Below, one piece after another: positions 1-7,945 of a stretch of 43,803 bases of DNA. A program made the translations under genes and the position numbers. The stretch is taken from the NCBI GenBank assembly GCA_021775555.1, contig JAJFHP010000049.1:1-43803 (forward strand), given 5' to 3'. Source of the DNA: Hyphomicrobiales bacterium. GTDB taxonomy: Bacteria; Pseudomonadota; Alphaproteobacteria; Rhizobiales; Methyloligellaceae. The notes under the pieces are model-generated. The model worked only from the letters and a program-made list of their open reading frames with translations. It was not told the origin of the DNA and did no database searches. How positions within the stretch are numbered: the stretch's first letter is position 1; each line of letters begins with the position of its first letter.

Positions 1-771
1 GCGTAAATTGTCGATAAATTTTTCACCAAATTCCTGCTTGGTTACCATCGGGGTGTTCGGGACCCTCTGACATTTGACGATAGAAATTTCACTGTTGACC
101 AAGCGATCATTGGTTTCGTCCCAGGAATCGTATTTGAGGACACCACGTTCTTTCCAGCGTGGGAAATAGACATCGCCAACAGAAGCAGCATCGACTTTGC
201 CGTTCTTGACGGCCAGGTACGCCGCATCATGTTTACCGGCAAAAATCTTGCGCTTGAACATTTTGTCGGGATCAAGCTTGTTTTTTAACAGCATGTATGT
301 TGGTGCCACACCGCCAGAGGTGGAGGTTGGGCTAACGAAGGAGAATGTCCTGCCTTTCAAATCCTGAAGCGTCTTGATGCCACTGTCGGGCTTGGTAATG
401 ATGCATGACTTGTAATAAGTTCGCTCTAAGACATCCTTGTTAAGCACGAACGGCGTCACCTTCATGCCAAGGTTCAGCATTTTCACATACTGACTTCCGC
501 CGACATAAACGACTTCCAAGTGACCGGCGCGCATACCTTCGATAAGGGCATTGTAACTTTCTGAAACTTTAACCGTAACAGGCAGGTTCAGGTTTTTGCC
601 GATGTGTTTGGCTATCCCGGAGAATTGCTCGATCATCTGGTTTGGGTCCTCGGCCGGTAGCAGGCCGAATCGAAGTTGTTTAGGTGCTTCTGCCAAGGCC
701 GAATGAGCCGTCGCGCCAACAAATAATGCGGCGATTGCCAGTTCCAAACTTTTTTGCAGTATATTTTTCAT
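1..771 (-). CDS. PhnD-type phosphate/phosphonate ABC transporter substrate-binding protein (C-terminus cut by window edge)
   Basis: Reading leftward from the ATG at 771 gives 257 codons with no stop before the window edge, so the C-terminus is missing. A clear ribosome site (GGGAGAA) precedes the ATG. Residues 1-27 form a Sec signal peptide ending in an ALA cleavage motif. The mature part follows the PhnD pattern: an RFGLLPAEDP-like first strand, a YNALIEGMRAG helix, KPDSGIKTLQDLKG, and an STSGG ligand-binding turn. The family captures phosphonate, phosphite or other oxyanions in the periplasm for an ABC permease, which would lie beyond the left edge. The gene lies 83 bp downstream of the MetE-like gene on the same strand, so they are probably co-transcribed. 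Family assignment is firm; the true ligand is unknown, and PhnD-like proteins also bind non-phosphonate ligands. Confidence 0.85.
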   Translation of the reverse strand, partial: MKNILQKSLELAIAALFVGATAHSALAEAPKQLRFGLLPAEDPNQMIEQFSGIAKHIGKNLNLPVTVKVSESYNALIEGMRAGHLEVVYVGGSQYVKMLNLGMKVTPFVLNKDVLERTYYKSCIITKPDSGIKTLQDLKGRTFSFVSPTSTSGGVAPTYMLLKNKLDPDKMFKRKIFAGKHDAAYLAVKNGKVDAASVGDVYFPRWKERGVLKYDSWDETNDRLVNSEISIVKCQRVPNTPMVTKQEFGEKFIDNLR

Positions 772-854
772 CTGTCATTCTCCCTTAGTATTAAGTGATC
801 CTTTTGTCCGTTCCTATTTAATCTCCACCGAGTGTTATCAGTGGGCGCGTCTCT

Positions 855-1901
855 TTATGTTCCAATTTTGTGCCGGGCAATTTCTGCTCCTTCAACCATC
901 GCCCTAAGCTTGGCTCGGCTGGCCTTTTGAGACACTGGAACCAGGCCACAATCAGGTGCTGCCATAATCTGGTCTGCGGGCATATAACGAGCAGCGGTAA
1001 TCAGTTTTTTGGCAATCTGAGCGGGATCTTCAACATCGTCCGATCCATTGCTAATGCAGCCGAACATCACGGTCTTAGACGGGCAAAGCTTCAAAAGTTC
1101 GGGGTCGAGGCCCGATAATTCAAACTCCAGCGCCAGCTGGTCGACACTCGATCCTTCCAGTTCCTTGAGGATAACGGGATAACTGTCGACAATCGGGCGC
1201 GGGACGCCGGGCATCGGATAACTGTAGCAAATATGCACTGCAGTTTTTGACGTCAGCCCATCAATACATCTCTCGATCGCTTCGATCCCCCATTCCTTGA
1301 CTTTCTCGGGATATCGACTGAAAGCAGGTTCATCGAACTGGATGACAGCGGGATTTAGCGTATCGAGGTGCTTGGCGACCCCGTTCAAGGCGGCAGCGAC
1401 CGCCAATCCACAGGTTCGCTCATCTCCATAATACGCATCATATGTTGAATCGATGACCGACAGGGGGCCAGGCAGCGTGATTTTGGCTGGCAGGTTGGTT
1501 TCCGATTGAACAAATTCAAGATCATCAATGAGGATTGGCCGGATGCACTCGACCGGACCGACACACTGGCCAACGTCTGCCGTCCGCCGTCCGGCTCTGG
1601 TCACCTTTTCGACCAGGTTGTCATAATCAAAGCCGCCGAGTTGCATGGTCACATAGGTCAACCATGATTTGCGGCGTTGTTCACCGTCACTGACAATATC
1701 GATACCCGATCTTTCTTGATCTCTGACGGCGAGACGCACGGCGTCATCCTGGGCCTGTTTCAAGGCATTGCCTTCAAGCATCCAGTCGGCGCCTCGCCCG
1801 TGTACTTGCTTCCCGCCAGCGGCATTCATATGCAGCTGCTCAAGAAGCCATGGTGGTTTCGGCAGGCTACCAACCACTGTGGTCAGGAATGGTGTCGACA
1901 T
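855..1901 (-). CDS. MetE C-terminal-domain-like (cobalamin-independent methionine synthase core) protein
   Basis: This 348-residue protein matches only the catalytic half of MetE, which is usually about 750 residues long. It starts with TTVVGSLPKP, the equivalent of the MetE TTTIGSFPQT strand, and has a DEPAF motif at 190-194. The zinc ligands are in place: His223 and Cys225 (HIC), Glu259 and Cys318 (PDCGL). Canonical MetE continues PDCGLKTR, but here the sequence is PDCGLVPVSQ, so the substrate may differ. Stand-alone MetE cores include folate-independent methionine synthases and epoxyalkane:coenzyme M transferases, so the expected chemistry is transfer of an alkyl group to or from a zinc-bound thiol. 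The ATG at 1901 has GGGAG nine bases upstream. Its neighbours, a PhnD-like binding protein and a phosphonate-type LysR, suggest a catabolic or scavenging role rather than housekeeping methionine synthesis. The fold is confident; the reaction is inferred. Confidence 0.82.
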   Translation of the reverse strand: MSTPFLTTVVGSLPKPPWLLEQLHMNAAGGKQVHGRGADWMLEGNALKQAQDDAVRLAVRDQERSGIDIVSDGEQRRKSWLTYVTMQLGGFDYDNLVEKVTRAGRRTADVGQCVGPVECIRPILIDDLEFVQSETNLPAKITLPGPLSVIDSTYDAYYGDERTCGLAVAAALNGVAKHLDTLNPAVIQFDEPAFSRYPEKVKEWGIEAIERCIDGLTSKTAVHICYSYPMPGVPRPIVDSYPVILKELEGSSVDQLALEFELSGLDPELLKLCPSKTVMFGCISNGSDDVEDPAQIAKKLITAARYMPADQIMAAPDCGLVPVSQKASRAKLRAMVEGAEIARHKIGT

Positions 1902-2115
1902 TCACCGGCGCTCCCTCGTGTTAGTGGACGTTGGATTTTCCAACGCTTTTTTCAAAAAGTAGCAACAATGGAAATATTTACGTAATATAAAAAATAGTTA
2001 TATTCATTGATAATATTTATATTGAGTTTTTATCTCAGCCTTGGTGCACCCGTGAAAAATTGCGCCAGAATATGAAATCTGTCTAATTTATTTATGGCTG
2101 GAATCAGTTATTCGG
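1902..2115. promoter_or_regulatory. Divergent promoter/operator region between MetE-like gene and LysR gene
   Basis: This AT-rich 214-bp spacer lies between two divergent genes. At 1974-1988 there is a perfect palindrome, ATATT-TACGT-AATAT, which contains the T-N11-A pattern typical of LysR-family operators (T1975, A1987). It lies 73 bp upstream of the MetE-like start, a normal distance for a LysR recall/activation site. Binding by the adjacent regulator is inferred. Confidence 0.5.
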
Positions 2116-3003
2116 ATGAGAATGATACAAATGCTTTTTACGTGGCTCAGATCATTTCATGCCGTTGCTCGCGAGGGTGGTTTTAGCGCTGCTGCATATG
2201 AACTGAATATTTCCCAGTCAACAGTTTCCATACAGGTAAAATCACTAGAAAAGCACTTTGGTGCCGAGCTTTTTTTGCGCCAGGGGCACGCCGTACATTT
2301 AACGGATATCGGCAGGGAATTGCACGACATCACACGCAATTTGATTGGCAGTGAAAAAGAAGCCATACACCTTCTAACCCGTGTAAGACGCCTAAATAAG
2401 GGGCATCTTCGTATCGGAACAATCGGCCCGGCAGTGGCCATGGAACTGGTAGAAGCATATCAACTGCTGCATCCAGAGATCGACGTAAGCGTTAAAGTTA
2501 CTCATGGAGAAAGGGCTCTTAGCGATCTCTTGGAATTAGCTTCGGATGTTGCACTCCTAGCGAAAGACCCGGAGCATGAGCAGGTTCATTGTTTCCACTG
2601 CGGGCGGGCTGAATTGTTCGTCATCGTCAACATCAATCATCGTTTTGCAAAACGAAAATCACTTCGGATTGAGGAACTTCATGGGGAGAAGATGATGGTC
2701 CGGGAATCAACATCCACGACCCGCGAAGCACTCGAACATGCGGCTAACGATGCCGGAGTCTCGTTTAAATCAATAATGGAGATTAACAGCCGCGAGGCCA
2801 TCATTCAGGGAATTCTCCGTTGTATCGGTATCAGTGTGATCTCGGAAGGAGAGTTCCTCCCTCACAAAAATCTAAAGGCACTAAGGATTTCGAATGCTGA
2901 TTTACACATCAATTTCTATGTTGCTTGCTTGGCGACTCGTGCCAAGCGCCCTCTGATCGCCTCATTTCTTGAGAGATCACATAGTTTGGCCGCGAATAGC
3001 TAG
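2116..3003 (+). CDS. LysR-family transcriptional regulator, aminoethylphosphonate-catabolism type
   Basis: This is a 295-residue LysR regulator. The N-terminal winged helix-turn-helix covers about residues 12-70 (GGFSAAAYELNISQSTVSIQ recognition segment), followed by a linker helix and a periplasmic-binding-like effector domain. The opening LRSFHAVAREGGFSAAA, the central GHLRIGTIGP and the later STTREALEHA and INSREAI segments closely follow the group named for 2-aminoethylphosphonate catabolism (TIGR03339 type, from memory). It is divergent from the MetE-like/PhnD-like unit, the usual arrangement of a LysR gene and its target. The start is uncertain: ATGs at 2116, 2122 and 2131 are in frame, and the last begins just before the conserved TWLRSFH. 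The LysR assignment is very secure; the phosphonate subtype is a recognition call that needs a profile search. Confidence 0.88.
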   Translation: MRMIQMLFTWLRSFHAVAREGGFSAAAYELNISQSTVSIQVKSLEKHFGAELFLRQGHAVHLTDIGRELHDITRNLIGSEKEAIHLLTRVRRLNKGHLRIGTIGPAVAMELVEAYQLLHPEIDVSVKVTHGERALSDLLELASDVALLAKDPEHEQVHCFHCGRAELFVIVNINHRFAKRKSLRIEELHGEKMMVRESTSTTREALEHAANDAGVSFKSIMEINSREAIIQGILRCIGISVISEGEFLPHKNLKALRISNADLHINFYVACLATRAKRPLIASFLERSHSLAANS

Positions 3004-3036
3004 GTCGAGGATTCATAAACGCGCAATCAGAGCCGT

Positions 3037-3177
3037 ATGGCCGCCAGCTTGACGAAGGTTCGTATTGCCTCAAGCAATGCAGAACTGGTGTCGCTCATCG
3101 TAAATGCAACGGGCGACTATAACCGCAGTCCGGCCACACCAGTCGAGGCGCGGGAAATTCTGGGGCTCGCTGTCTGA
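3037..3177 (+). pseudogene. C-terminal remnant of a DUF849 / beta-keto acid cleavage enzyme (BKACE) gene
   Basis: A 46-codon frame ending at the TGA at 3175-3177 reads like the extreme C-terminus of BKACE proteins: SSNAELVSLIV followed by ATPVEAREILGL, matching the family's NAELV...ATPAEAREILGL tail. An in-frame TAA 18 bases before the ATG closes the frame, and the rest of the enzyme (about 250 residues) is absent. The BKACE family cleaves beta-keto acids with acetyl-CoA. The fragment sits between the LysR gene and a convergent GST gene, so it looks like a leftover from deletion of a once-complete operon. Only the short motif supports it; a chance match is possible. Confidence 0.5.
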
Positions 3178-3870
3178 TCAGCTTTGTGCGGTGGGTGCGC
3201 AGCGCGCATAGCCATCAAACAGATCAAGCATCCTGTCGAACCACATCTGCATGGAGCTGTCGCTGGCAAGGGGGGGGTCGCCCGTCAAGGAATGCACCCA
3301 TTTCAGCGAACCTAACAGTGCGTAGTCTGCATAATTGGGAGAGCCTCCACCAAGGAAGGATTGATTGGACAGATGTCGTTCGGCTGGCGCCAGAACCTCG
3401 ATGAGTGAAGTACGCGCTACGGATTGGTCAGCACATGAGACCTCCAGAGACATGCCGAGCATTGCTTCTCGGCTTTCTCGGAAATAGTACGCGTCCTTAC
3501 CTTGCAGGATGGCAACCACTTGCAGGAGCGCGAGAGGCCGCAGTGCCTTGTTGAGCGACATATCGCACCAGGAATTGATAAACTTGCAGAGGCTTCGAAC
3601 AGCGTCTCCATCCATCAGCGGTCGTTGAGGATAGGTCTCGTCCAGATAGAGGGCAATCTTCCAGCTATCTGCGATCCATTTTTCATCATCGACGATAACC
3701 GGCACCCGGGTCGATCCGCTTGGCGTGATCGTCTCCTTGTCTGTGAAACGCCAGGGAATGGTCTCAAACTCCAACCCTTTATGAAGCAGCGCCATTTTCG
3801 TGCGCCAGCAATAGGGACTGAAGCGTATGCAGTCGTCCGCGGCAGCGAGGTCATATAGGATTATCGTCAA
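3178..3870 (-). CDS. Glutathione S-transferase family protein
   Basis: This is a 230-residue GST. The N-terminal thioredoxin-like domain opens MTIILYDLAA and carries FSPYCWRTKMAL and STRVPVIVDD, the latter holding the cis-proline and glutathione-binding loop. An all-helical C-terminal domain follows. The SPYCWR signature resembles the beta-etherase (LigE/LigP)-like branch of GSTs. I place the start at a TTG at 3868-3870, because AAGGA lies eight bases upstream and the conserved fold begins there. The frame stays open to a GTG at 4020, but the extra 50 residues match nothing and run into a repeat element. The gene is convergent with the BKACE remnant and has no obvious operon partner. Substrate unknown. 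Confidence 0.75.
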   Translation of the reverse strand: MTIILYDLAAADDCIRFSPYCWRTKMALLHKGLEFETIPWRFTDKETITPSGSTRVPVIVDDEKWIADSWKIALYLDETYPQRPLMDGDAVRSLCKFINSWCDMSLNKALRPLALLQVVAILQGKDAYYFRESREAMLGMSLEVSCADQSVARTSLIEVLAPAERHLSNQSFLGGGSPNYADYALLGSLKWVHSLTGDPPLASDSSMQMWFDRMLDLFDGYARCAPTAQS

Positions 3871-4003
3871 CGTGAAATTCCTTATCTTCGCGTCCTGGTC
3901 ATCGCTGTATCCTAGCTCGCACCGCCGGGCAAAGAGCCAACACTGGGCACGCCATCGGGCGTCTTTTTCTTTATACCAAAATACGGCTCTCTGTTGTGGC
4001 GAC

Positions 4004-4076
4004 ATGTCCGCTTCTGGCACAAAGCGGACATTCCAGCCAATGCCGGTTTACGTTCGCTTTCGGGGGTATAGCGGAC
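4004..4076. repeat. Palindromic intergenic repeat (two copies of a GTCCGCT...AGCGGAC hairpin)
   Basis: Positions 4004-4013 (ATGTCCGCTT) and 4022-4031 (AAGCGGACAT) form a perfect 10-bp inverted repeat around an 8-base loop. A second, weaker copy has GTTCGCT at 4052-4058 and AGCGGAC at 4070-4076. Repeats of this AAGCGGACAT type are scattered in many alphaproteobacterial genomes and often give spurious small protein predictions. It lies between the GST gene and the flagellar block, at the edge of the accessory segment. Confidence 0.6.
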
Positions 4077-4121
4077 ATACACCGAAGTAGCCCGGACGAG
4101 ACATACAGATGAGATTTATAC

Positions 4122-7100
4122 CTACCCAGCCTGCCCGTCAGCCTTCTTCGCGCTCGTCTTGGGTTTGGCGGATATGCGGTCGTAGCTCTCCCTGAACTCC
4201 TTCATGAAGGCGTCCAGGGTATCGATGGATGCGATTTCCTTTGCGAGATTGCGGAAGGCGACGCCCTTGGTTTTGATCGGCTTGGTCACCAGCAGGAACG
4301 AGTCCGCGTCGCGCGTCTTGAGCAATTTGGGGTAATATTTCTTGCGCAGTCGATCGAGGGCAAACTGGTCATTGGCAAGCGAATAGCCGATCGCCGCCCG
4401 CAGCACATCAAAACGTTCTGAATCGCTTAGCGGCTCCGATTCCTTCCAGCGCCCGCCAAGCATCATCTCGATCTGCTTGCCCACACTCTTCCATTCCTGC
4501 GCCGCCCAGTAGGCGTCTGCCTTGAGTCGCTCTACGGACTCGCCTTCCATCGCATTCAGGATTTCAACCGCCGCCGCCCGGCCGAGCTCGCCAAGTGCGC
4601 GTGCCTCGAGAAGATTACGGCTTTTCTGCATATCTTCAGGCAAACCCGCCTGGCGTGTCTGGCGAATGACACGCAACGCTACATCTGCCTTATGGTTCAT
4701 CAGGTGTACCATGGCCAGACGGGTCGCCACTTGCGCGCGCGCCGCACCCTTCAGCCGCTTGTGGACCTGATGGTCCAGCAGTTCGCTCGCCTGATCCAGC
4801 AGATCGACCGACACCAGCCGGTCTGACAACCGCCGGATCATTTCATCACCCAGTCGCCCGACAGGGGTCAATTCGCGATACCCATAATAAAGACTGAGAG
4901 CGCGAACAGGGTCCATCTGGTCACCCTCGCCATGGAGGAACAGGTCCTTGAACACCTGCTTCATATCGTCCTGAATCTGCATCGCAAGATTTTGCTTGGG
5001 GAAAGCCTCGACGCTGTTTCGCATGACCGTAAAGGCATCGCGGTAGCGTTTCTCCTGCACGTAGAGATCAGCAAGCATGCGCAGGGTGCGTAATTCGATA
5101 TCGTCTCCGCGCCAGAACAGTTGAAGACTCTCAAGCGTCTTCAATGCCTGCTTGCGCTTGATACGGCCGGTTTTCAAACCCAGCGACGTAGAATGGAGGC
5201 GCGCCGCAGCAACCACCGGCTCAACTCCGCTTTCCAGCGCTTCCTTATAGGCTTCGCTTGCTTCCTCGCTCCTGCCGACAGACTCCAGATAACGCCCGGT
5301 GAGCTGCTTCAACTCAGCTTCAATTGCCTTGGGCAACTTTTTGCGGGGCACATGGTTCAATTCTTCTGCAGCCTGGCTCAGCTTATCCATTTCCAATGCA
5401 GCACGAATGGTTGCCAGACGAAAGCGCGCTTTCATGTCGGCCCTGTATGACCCGACCGCATCCGCACCTTCCTTGAAATGGAGCAGGGCTTCGGCCCATT
5501 TCTGCTCCTTGGAGGCAATCAGCCCGCGCCACAGGGAAGCATCGGCATCGTTAGCGAATGCATGAACTTCGAAATCCTTTCGGGCATCGTTCAGGCGGCC
5601 CATGGAGACGAGTGTCGCACCGCGCAGCATGCTATATGCCGGGTCCGTCACAATGTCCTCATCGACATTTTCCATACGATGCAGAAGCCCAAGAGATTCC
5701 GCGTGCAGGCCATTGGTAGTGTAGAGCGTGGCAAGATCAAACCGCCGGGGATTCATCTCATCCTGTGGCGCTTGCGCTATCAACCGCTGCATATCGTGGA
5801 TCTTGTCGGAGAGTTCGCTGGGAGATTCGATCAGCCACTTCTGGTAATCGATAAATCCGATGCGCGCGGATTTACGCAACGATTTTTTCCCGGCCGCATA
5901 CTGACTCGTATTCCCGGCCGACAGGGTAAGGCCCTCACGGCGCGTAATCAGCACTTCATCGAGATGCAGCCGCACGGCCACATCGTCGGTTCTAGGGCGT
6001 ATGGCGATACCGTGTGCTGTCGGAAACACAGAAAAATCAACCAGTTCCTGGGGCTTTGCAATACTGCGCTGTGGCGGTAGCGCCGTCACCACGGCGAGAC
6101 GGTCGCCAATATCAGGATCGGTGATCCAGTGCACACGGCCATAGTCTTTCATGACAATCTTGATGAGTGAACGCTTGTCTTCCCGCAGGGCACGCACCAG
6201 CTGCAGTCGATTTGTTTTGCCAGTGGCCATGTCTCCGATGGTGAGATGCCAGCCATTTCCAGAGTGGCTGACATGGGCAAGCTGGGCCTCTTTCAACTTG
6301 ATGCGAATATATTGCGCTTTACCGAAACGCACCTGCTTGATGTCTTCCACCGTGGCGCCAGCGCGTGCACGCAGGGCCTTCAGGTCCAACAGCGCATCAC
6401 TGTCGAACACCGTCCAGATACTTTTCCCGCGCCGGAAAATCGCAGCTGCAACAGGCTCGGGAAACTGGAAGGTAAACCTCAGGCCTCCTCCCAGGACTTC
6501 AGGCACTGTGCCGGGACGCATTGCAGAAGATCTGGTCTTTGCATCTTTTCCAGTATTATTTTCCGCCTTGTTCAGGAGCCTCTTCCACCCAGCTTCCGAT
6601 GCCGGAGATCTGGCCTCCTTTGAAGATGAGGAACCCGATTTAGCGACGATCTTTACCGACACATCCGGGGAGACCGCTTGTTTCGATTCAAAAGATTTGC
6701 TGGAGAGCATCGCCGGGTCGATGTCCTTGGTGACAACGGCGATGTCGGAATCCTGTGCTTTCTTTCCTTCAGCGGGCTTCTCTCGTTTTCCCGCCAGCAA
6801 GGCCATCTCTTTCTTGCCTTCGGGAATATCGTTTTTGGTGGCTTTGCCATGCGCTTTTTTCGTGCCGACAGCATTGGCCAAGGCGTCGGCAGAAGCATCA
6901 GCCAAGGCGTCAGGACCGGTCAGGTCGACCACATAATTCAAGCCTTCCCTGAAGCCGCGTACATCAATATCATCATCCACCGTCAAATGGACTTCCATGC
7001 CATCTGGATTGGTGATCGCGGTAACGTGCTGCATGAATTTGGGCGGGTCGACCTTGAGTTGGGACAAATCAACCTTGGCATTCTTGTTAAATTTCAATTC

Positions 7101-7787
7101 CACCATCCGCCCCTTGCGCGTCAAGTTGACCGTCACGAATTTGTTCCAGTCGAAAACAATCCGGCTGAAAGTCGGATGGCGGGCCAGTCGTACTTTCAAA
7201 TTGTACGGAATCTTTGCGGCCAAGGCCTGGGCTGCCTCGTCCGCTGCCCGGCGCTCCGCTGCGATTGCTTTTTCCGTCAGGGCCTTGATGGTGGCCGCAG
7301 GCAATGGTGGAGGTAAACCTTTCCAGTCCGGTGGCAGAATATCGAGAAATAACTCGGTCCCCGCTTCCATGATGCTAACCTGAAAGGACCGCTTCAGTGC
7401 AAGGCGCACGGCCCGACCGTCCGGATCGAGCCGTGCCAACCCGACATAGCTGGGGATAGCTTCAAGCACCTGCTCCAGATTCACGGAGACCGGCTGATCG
7501 AAGGACAGCACAAAAATGCCCGAGGCGATTTCGTTTTCAAATTTCGGGAGATCGGAGAAACCAATCACGATACGGCCAAAACCCTTTTCCTTGGTCGCCT
7601 TGGCCGTGGCCCTTATCTCGGCAAAAGCAGGGCTGAGAACGCTGAATGCAAAAATAGCAGCCAGCATGGTAATGATGAAAAGCCATACAAGATATTCGAA
7701 TATCCAGCGCAAGCCGATTTTATGCCGCCCGGCGTCTTGGCCAGCCGGCGCATTCTGGCTCAGCTTGTCTGCGATCTCGTAGCCCAA
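4122..7787 (-). CDS. Large exported tetratricopeptide-repeat protein associated with flagellar genes
   Basis: This 1221-residue protein starts at a TTG (7785-7787) behind AGGGG. Residues 28-52 are a strongly hydrophobic helix followed by SPAFA, which looks like a Sec signal peptide with an AFA cleavage site. About residues 60-300 and 450-620 contain beta-rich segments reminiscent of AMIN-like cell-envelope domains. A low-complexity Lys/Ser/Ala linker lies around 300-450. Roughly residues 650-1130 are helical TPR-like repeats, and the tail is basic. It is the last gene of the fliL-fliM-DUF6468-motE series, but 158 bp behind it with its own CtrA-type box. Position suggests a periplasmic scaffold for motor or stator assembly. 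I know of no characterised protein with this layout. Confidence 0.75.
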   Translation of the reverse strand: MGYEIADKLSQNAPAGQDAGRHKIGLRWIFEYLVWLFIITMLAAIFAFSVLSPAFAEIRATAKATKEKGFGRIVIGFSDLPKFENEIASGIFVLSFDQPVSVNLEQVLEAIPSYVGLARLDPDGRAVRLALKRSFQVSIMEAGTELFLDILPPDWKGLPPPLPAATIKALTEKAIAAERRAADEAAQALAAKIPYNLKVRLARHPTFSRIVFDWNKFVTVNLTRKGRMVELKFNKNAKVDLSQLKVDPPKFMQHVTAITNPDGMEVHLTVDDDIDVRGFREGLNYVVDLTGPDALADASADALANAVGTKKAHGKATKNDIPEGKKEMALLAGKREKPAEGKKAQDSDIAVVTKDIDPAMLSSKSFESKQAVSPDVSVKIVAKSGSSSSKEARSPASEAGWKRLLNKAENNTGKDAKTRSSAMRPGTVPEVLGGGLRFTFQFPEPVAAAIFRRGKSIWTVFDSDALLDLKALRARAGATVEDIKQVRFGKAQYIRIKLKEAQLAHVSHSGNGWHLTIGDMATGKTNRLQLVRALREDKRSLIKIVMKDYGRVHWITDPDIGDRLAVVTALPPQRSIAKPQELVDFSVFPTAHGIAIRPRTDDVAVRLHLDEVLITRREGLTLSAGNTSQYAAGKKSLRKSARIGFIDYQKWLIESPSELSDKIHDMQRLIAQAPQDEMNPRRFDLATLYTTNGLHAESLGLLHRMENVDEDIVTDPAYSMLRGATLVSMGRLNDARKDFEVHAFANDADASLWRGLIASKEQKWAEALLHFKEGADAVGSYRADMKARFRLATIRAALEMDKLSQAAEELNHVPRKKLPKAIEAELKQLTGRYLESVGRSEEASEAYKEALESGVEPVVAAARLHSTSLGLKTGRIKRKQALKTLESLQLFWRGDDIELRTLRMLADLYVQEKRYRDAFTVMRNSVEAFPKQNLAMQIQDDMKQVFKDLFLHGEGDQMDPVRALSLYYGYRELTPVGRLGDEMIRRLSDRLVSVDLLDQASELLDHQVHKRLKGAARAQVATRLAMVHLMNHKADVALRVIRQTRQAGLPEDMQKSRNLLEARALGELGRAAAVEILNAMEGESVERLKADAYWAAQEWKSVGKQIEMMLGGRWKESEPLSDSERFDVLRAAIGYSLANDQFALDRLRKKYYPKLLKTRDADSFLLVTKPIKTKGVAFRNLAKEIASIDTLDAFMKEFRESYDRISAKPKTSAKKADGQAG

Positions 7788-7875
7788 GACTTCTACCCCT
7801 AAAATATCGCACCCGATTGAAATATTGTGCGAATTCCGCTTGTCTGGCGGACGCTTCAGGGTAGTAAAGAAACGG

Positions 7876-7890
7876 TTAAGGTCCTCTTAA
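7876..7890 (-). promoter_or_regulatory. CtrA-type box upstream of the TPR gene
   Basis: TTAA-N7-TTAA lies at 7876-7890. Read on the minus strand it is TTAA-GAGGACC-TTAACC, an exact match to the TTAA-N7-TTAAC CtrA consensus, oriented toward the TPR gene that begins 89 bp away. This implies separate, cell-cycle-type control of that gene. Binding is inferred. Confidence 0.6.
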
Positions 7891-7945
7891 GGCGGTTGCT
7901 TTTTTGCATACTCAAGACAGCTGGTCCTGCCCTGCCGGTATTGGC

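Noticed and set aside
3871-4020. N-terminal extension of the GST gene to a GTG at 4020
   Set aside because: The extra residues are not GST-like and run into a palindromic repeat; a TTG with AAGGA at the right distance fits the start of the fold.
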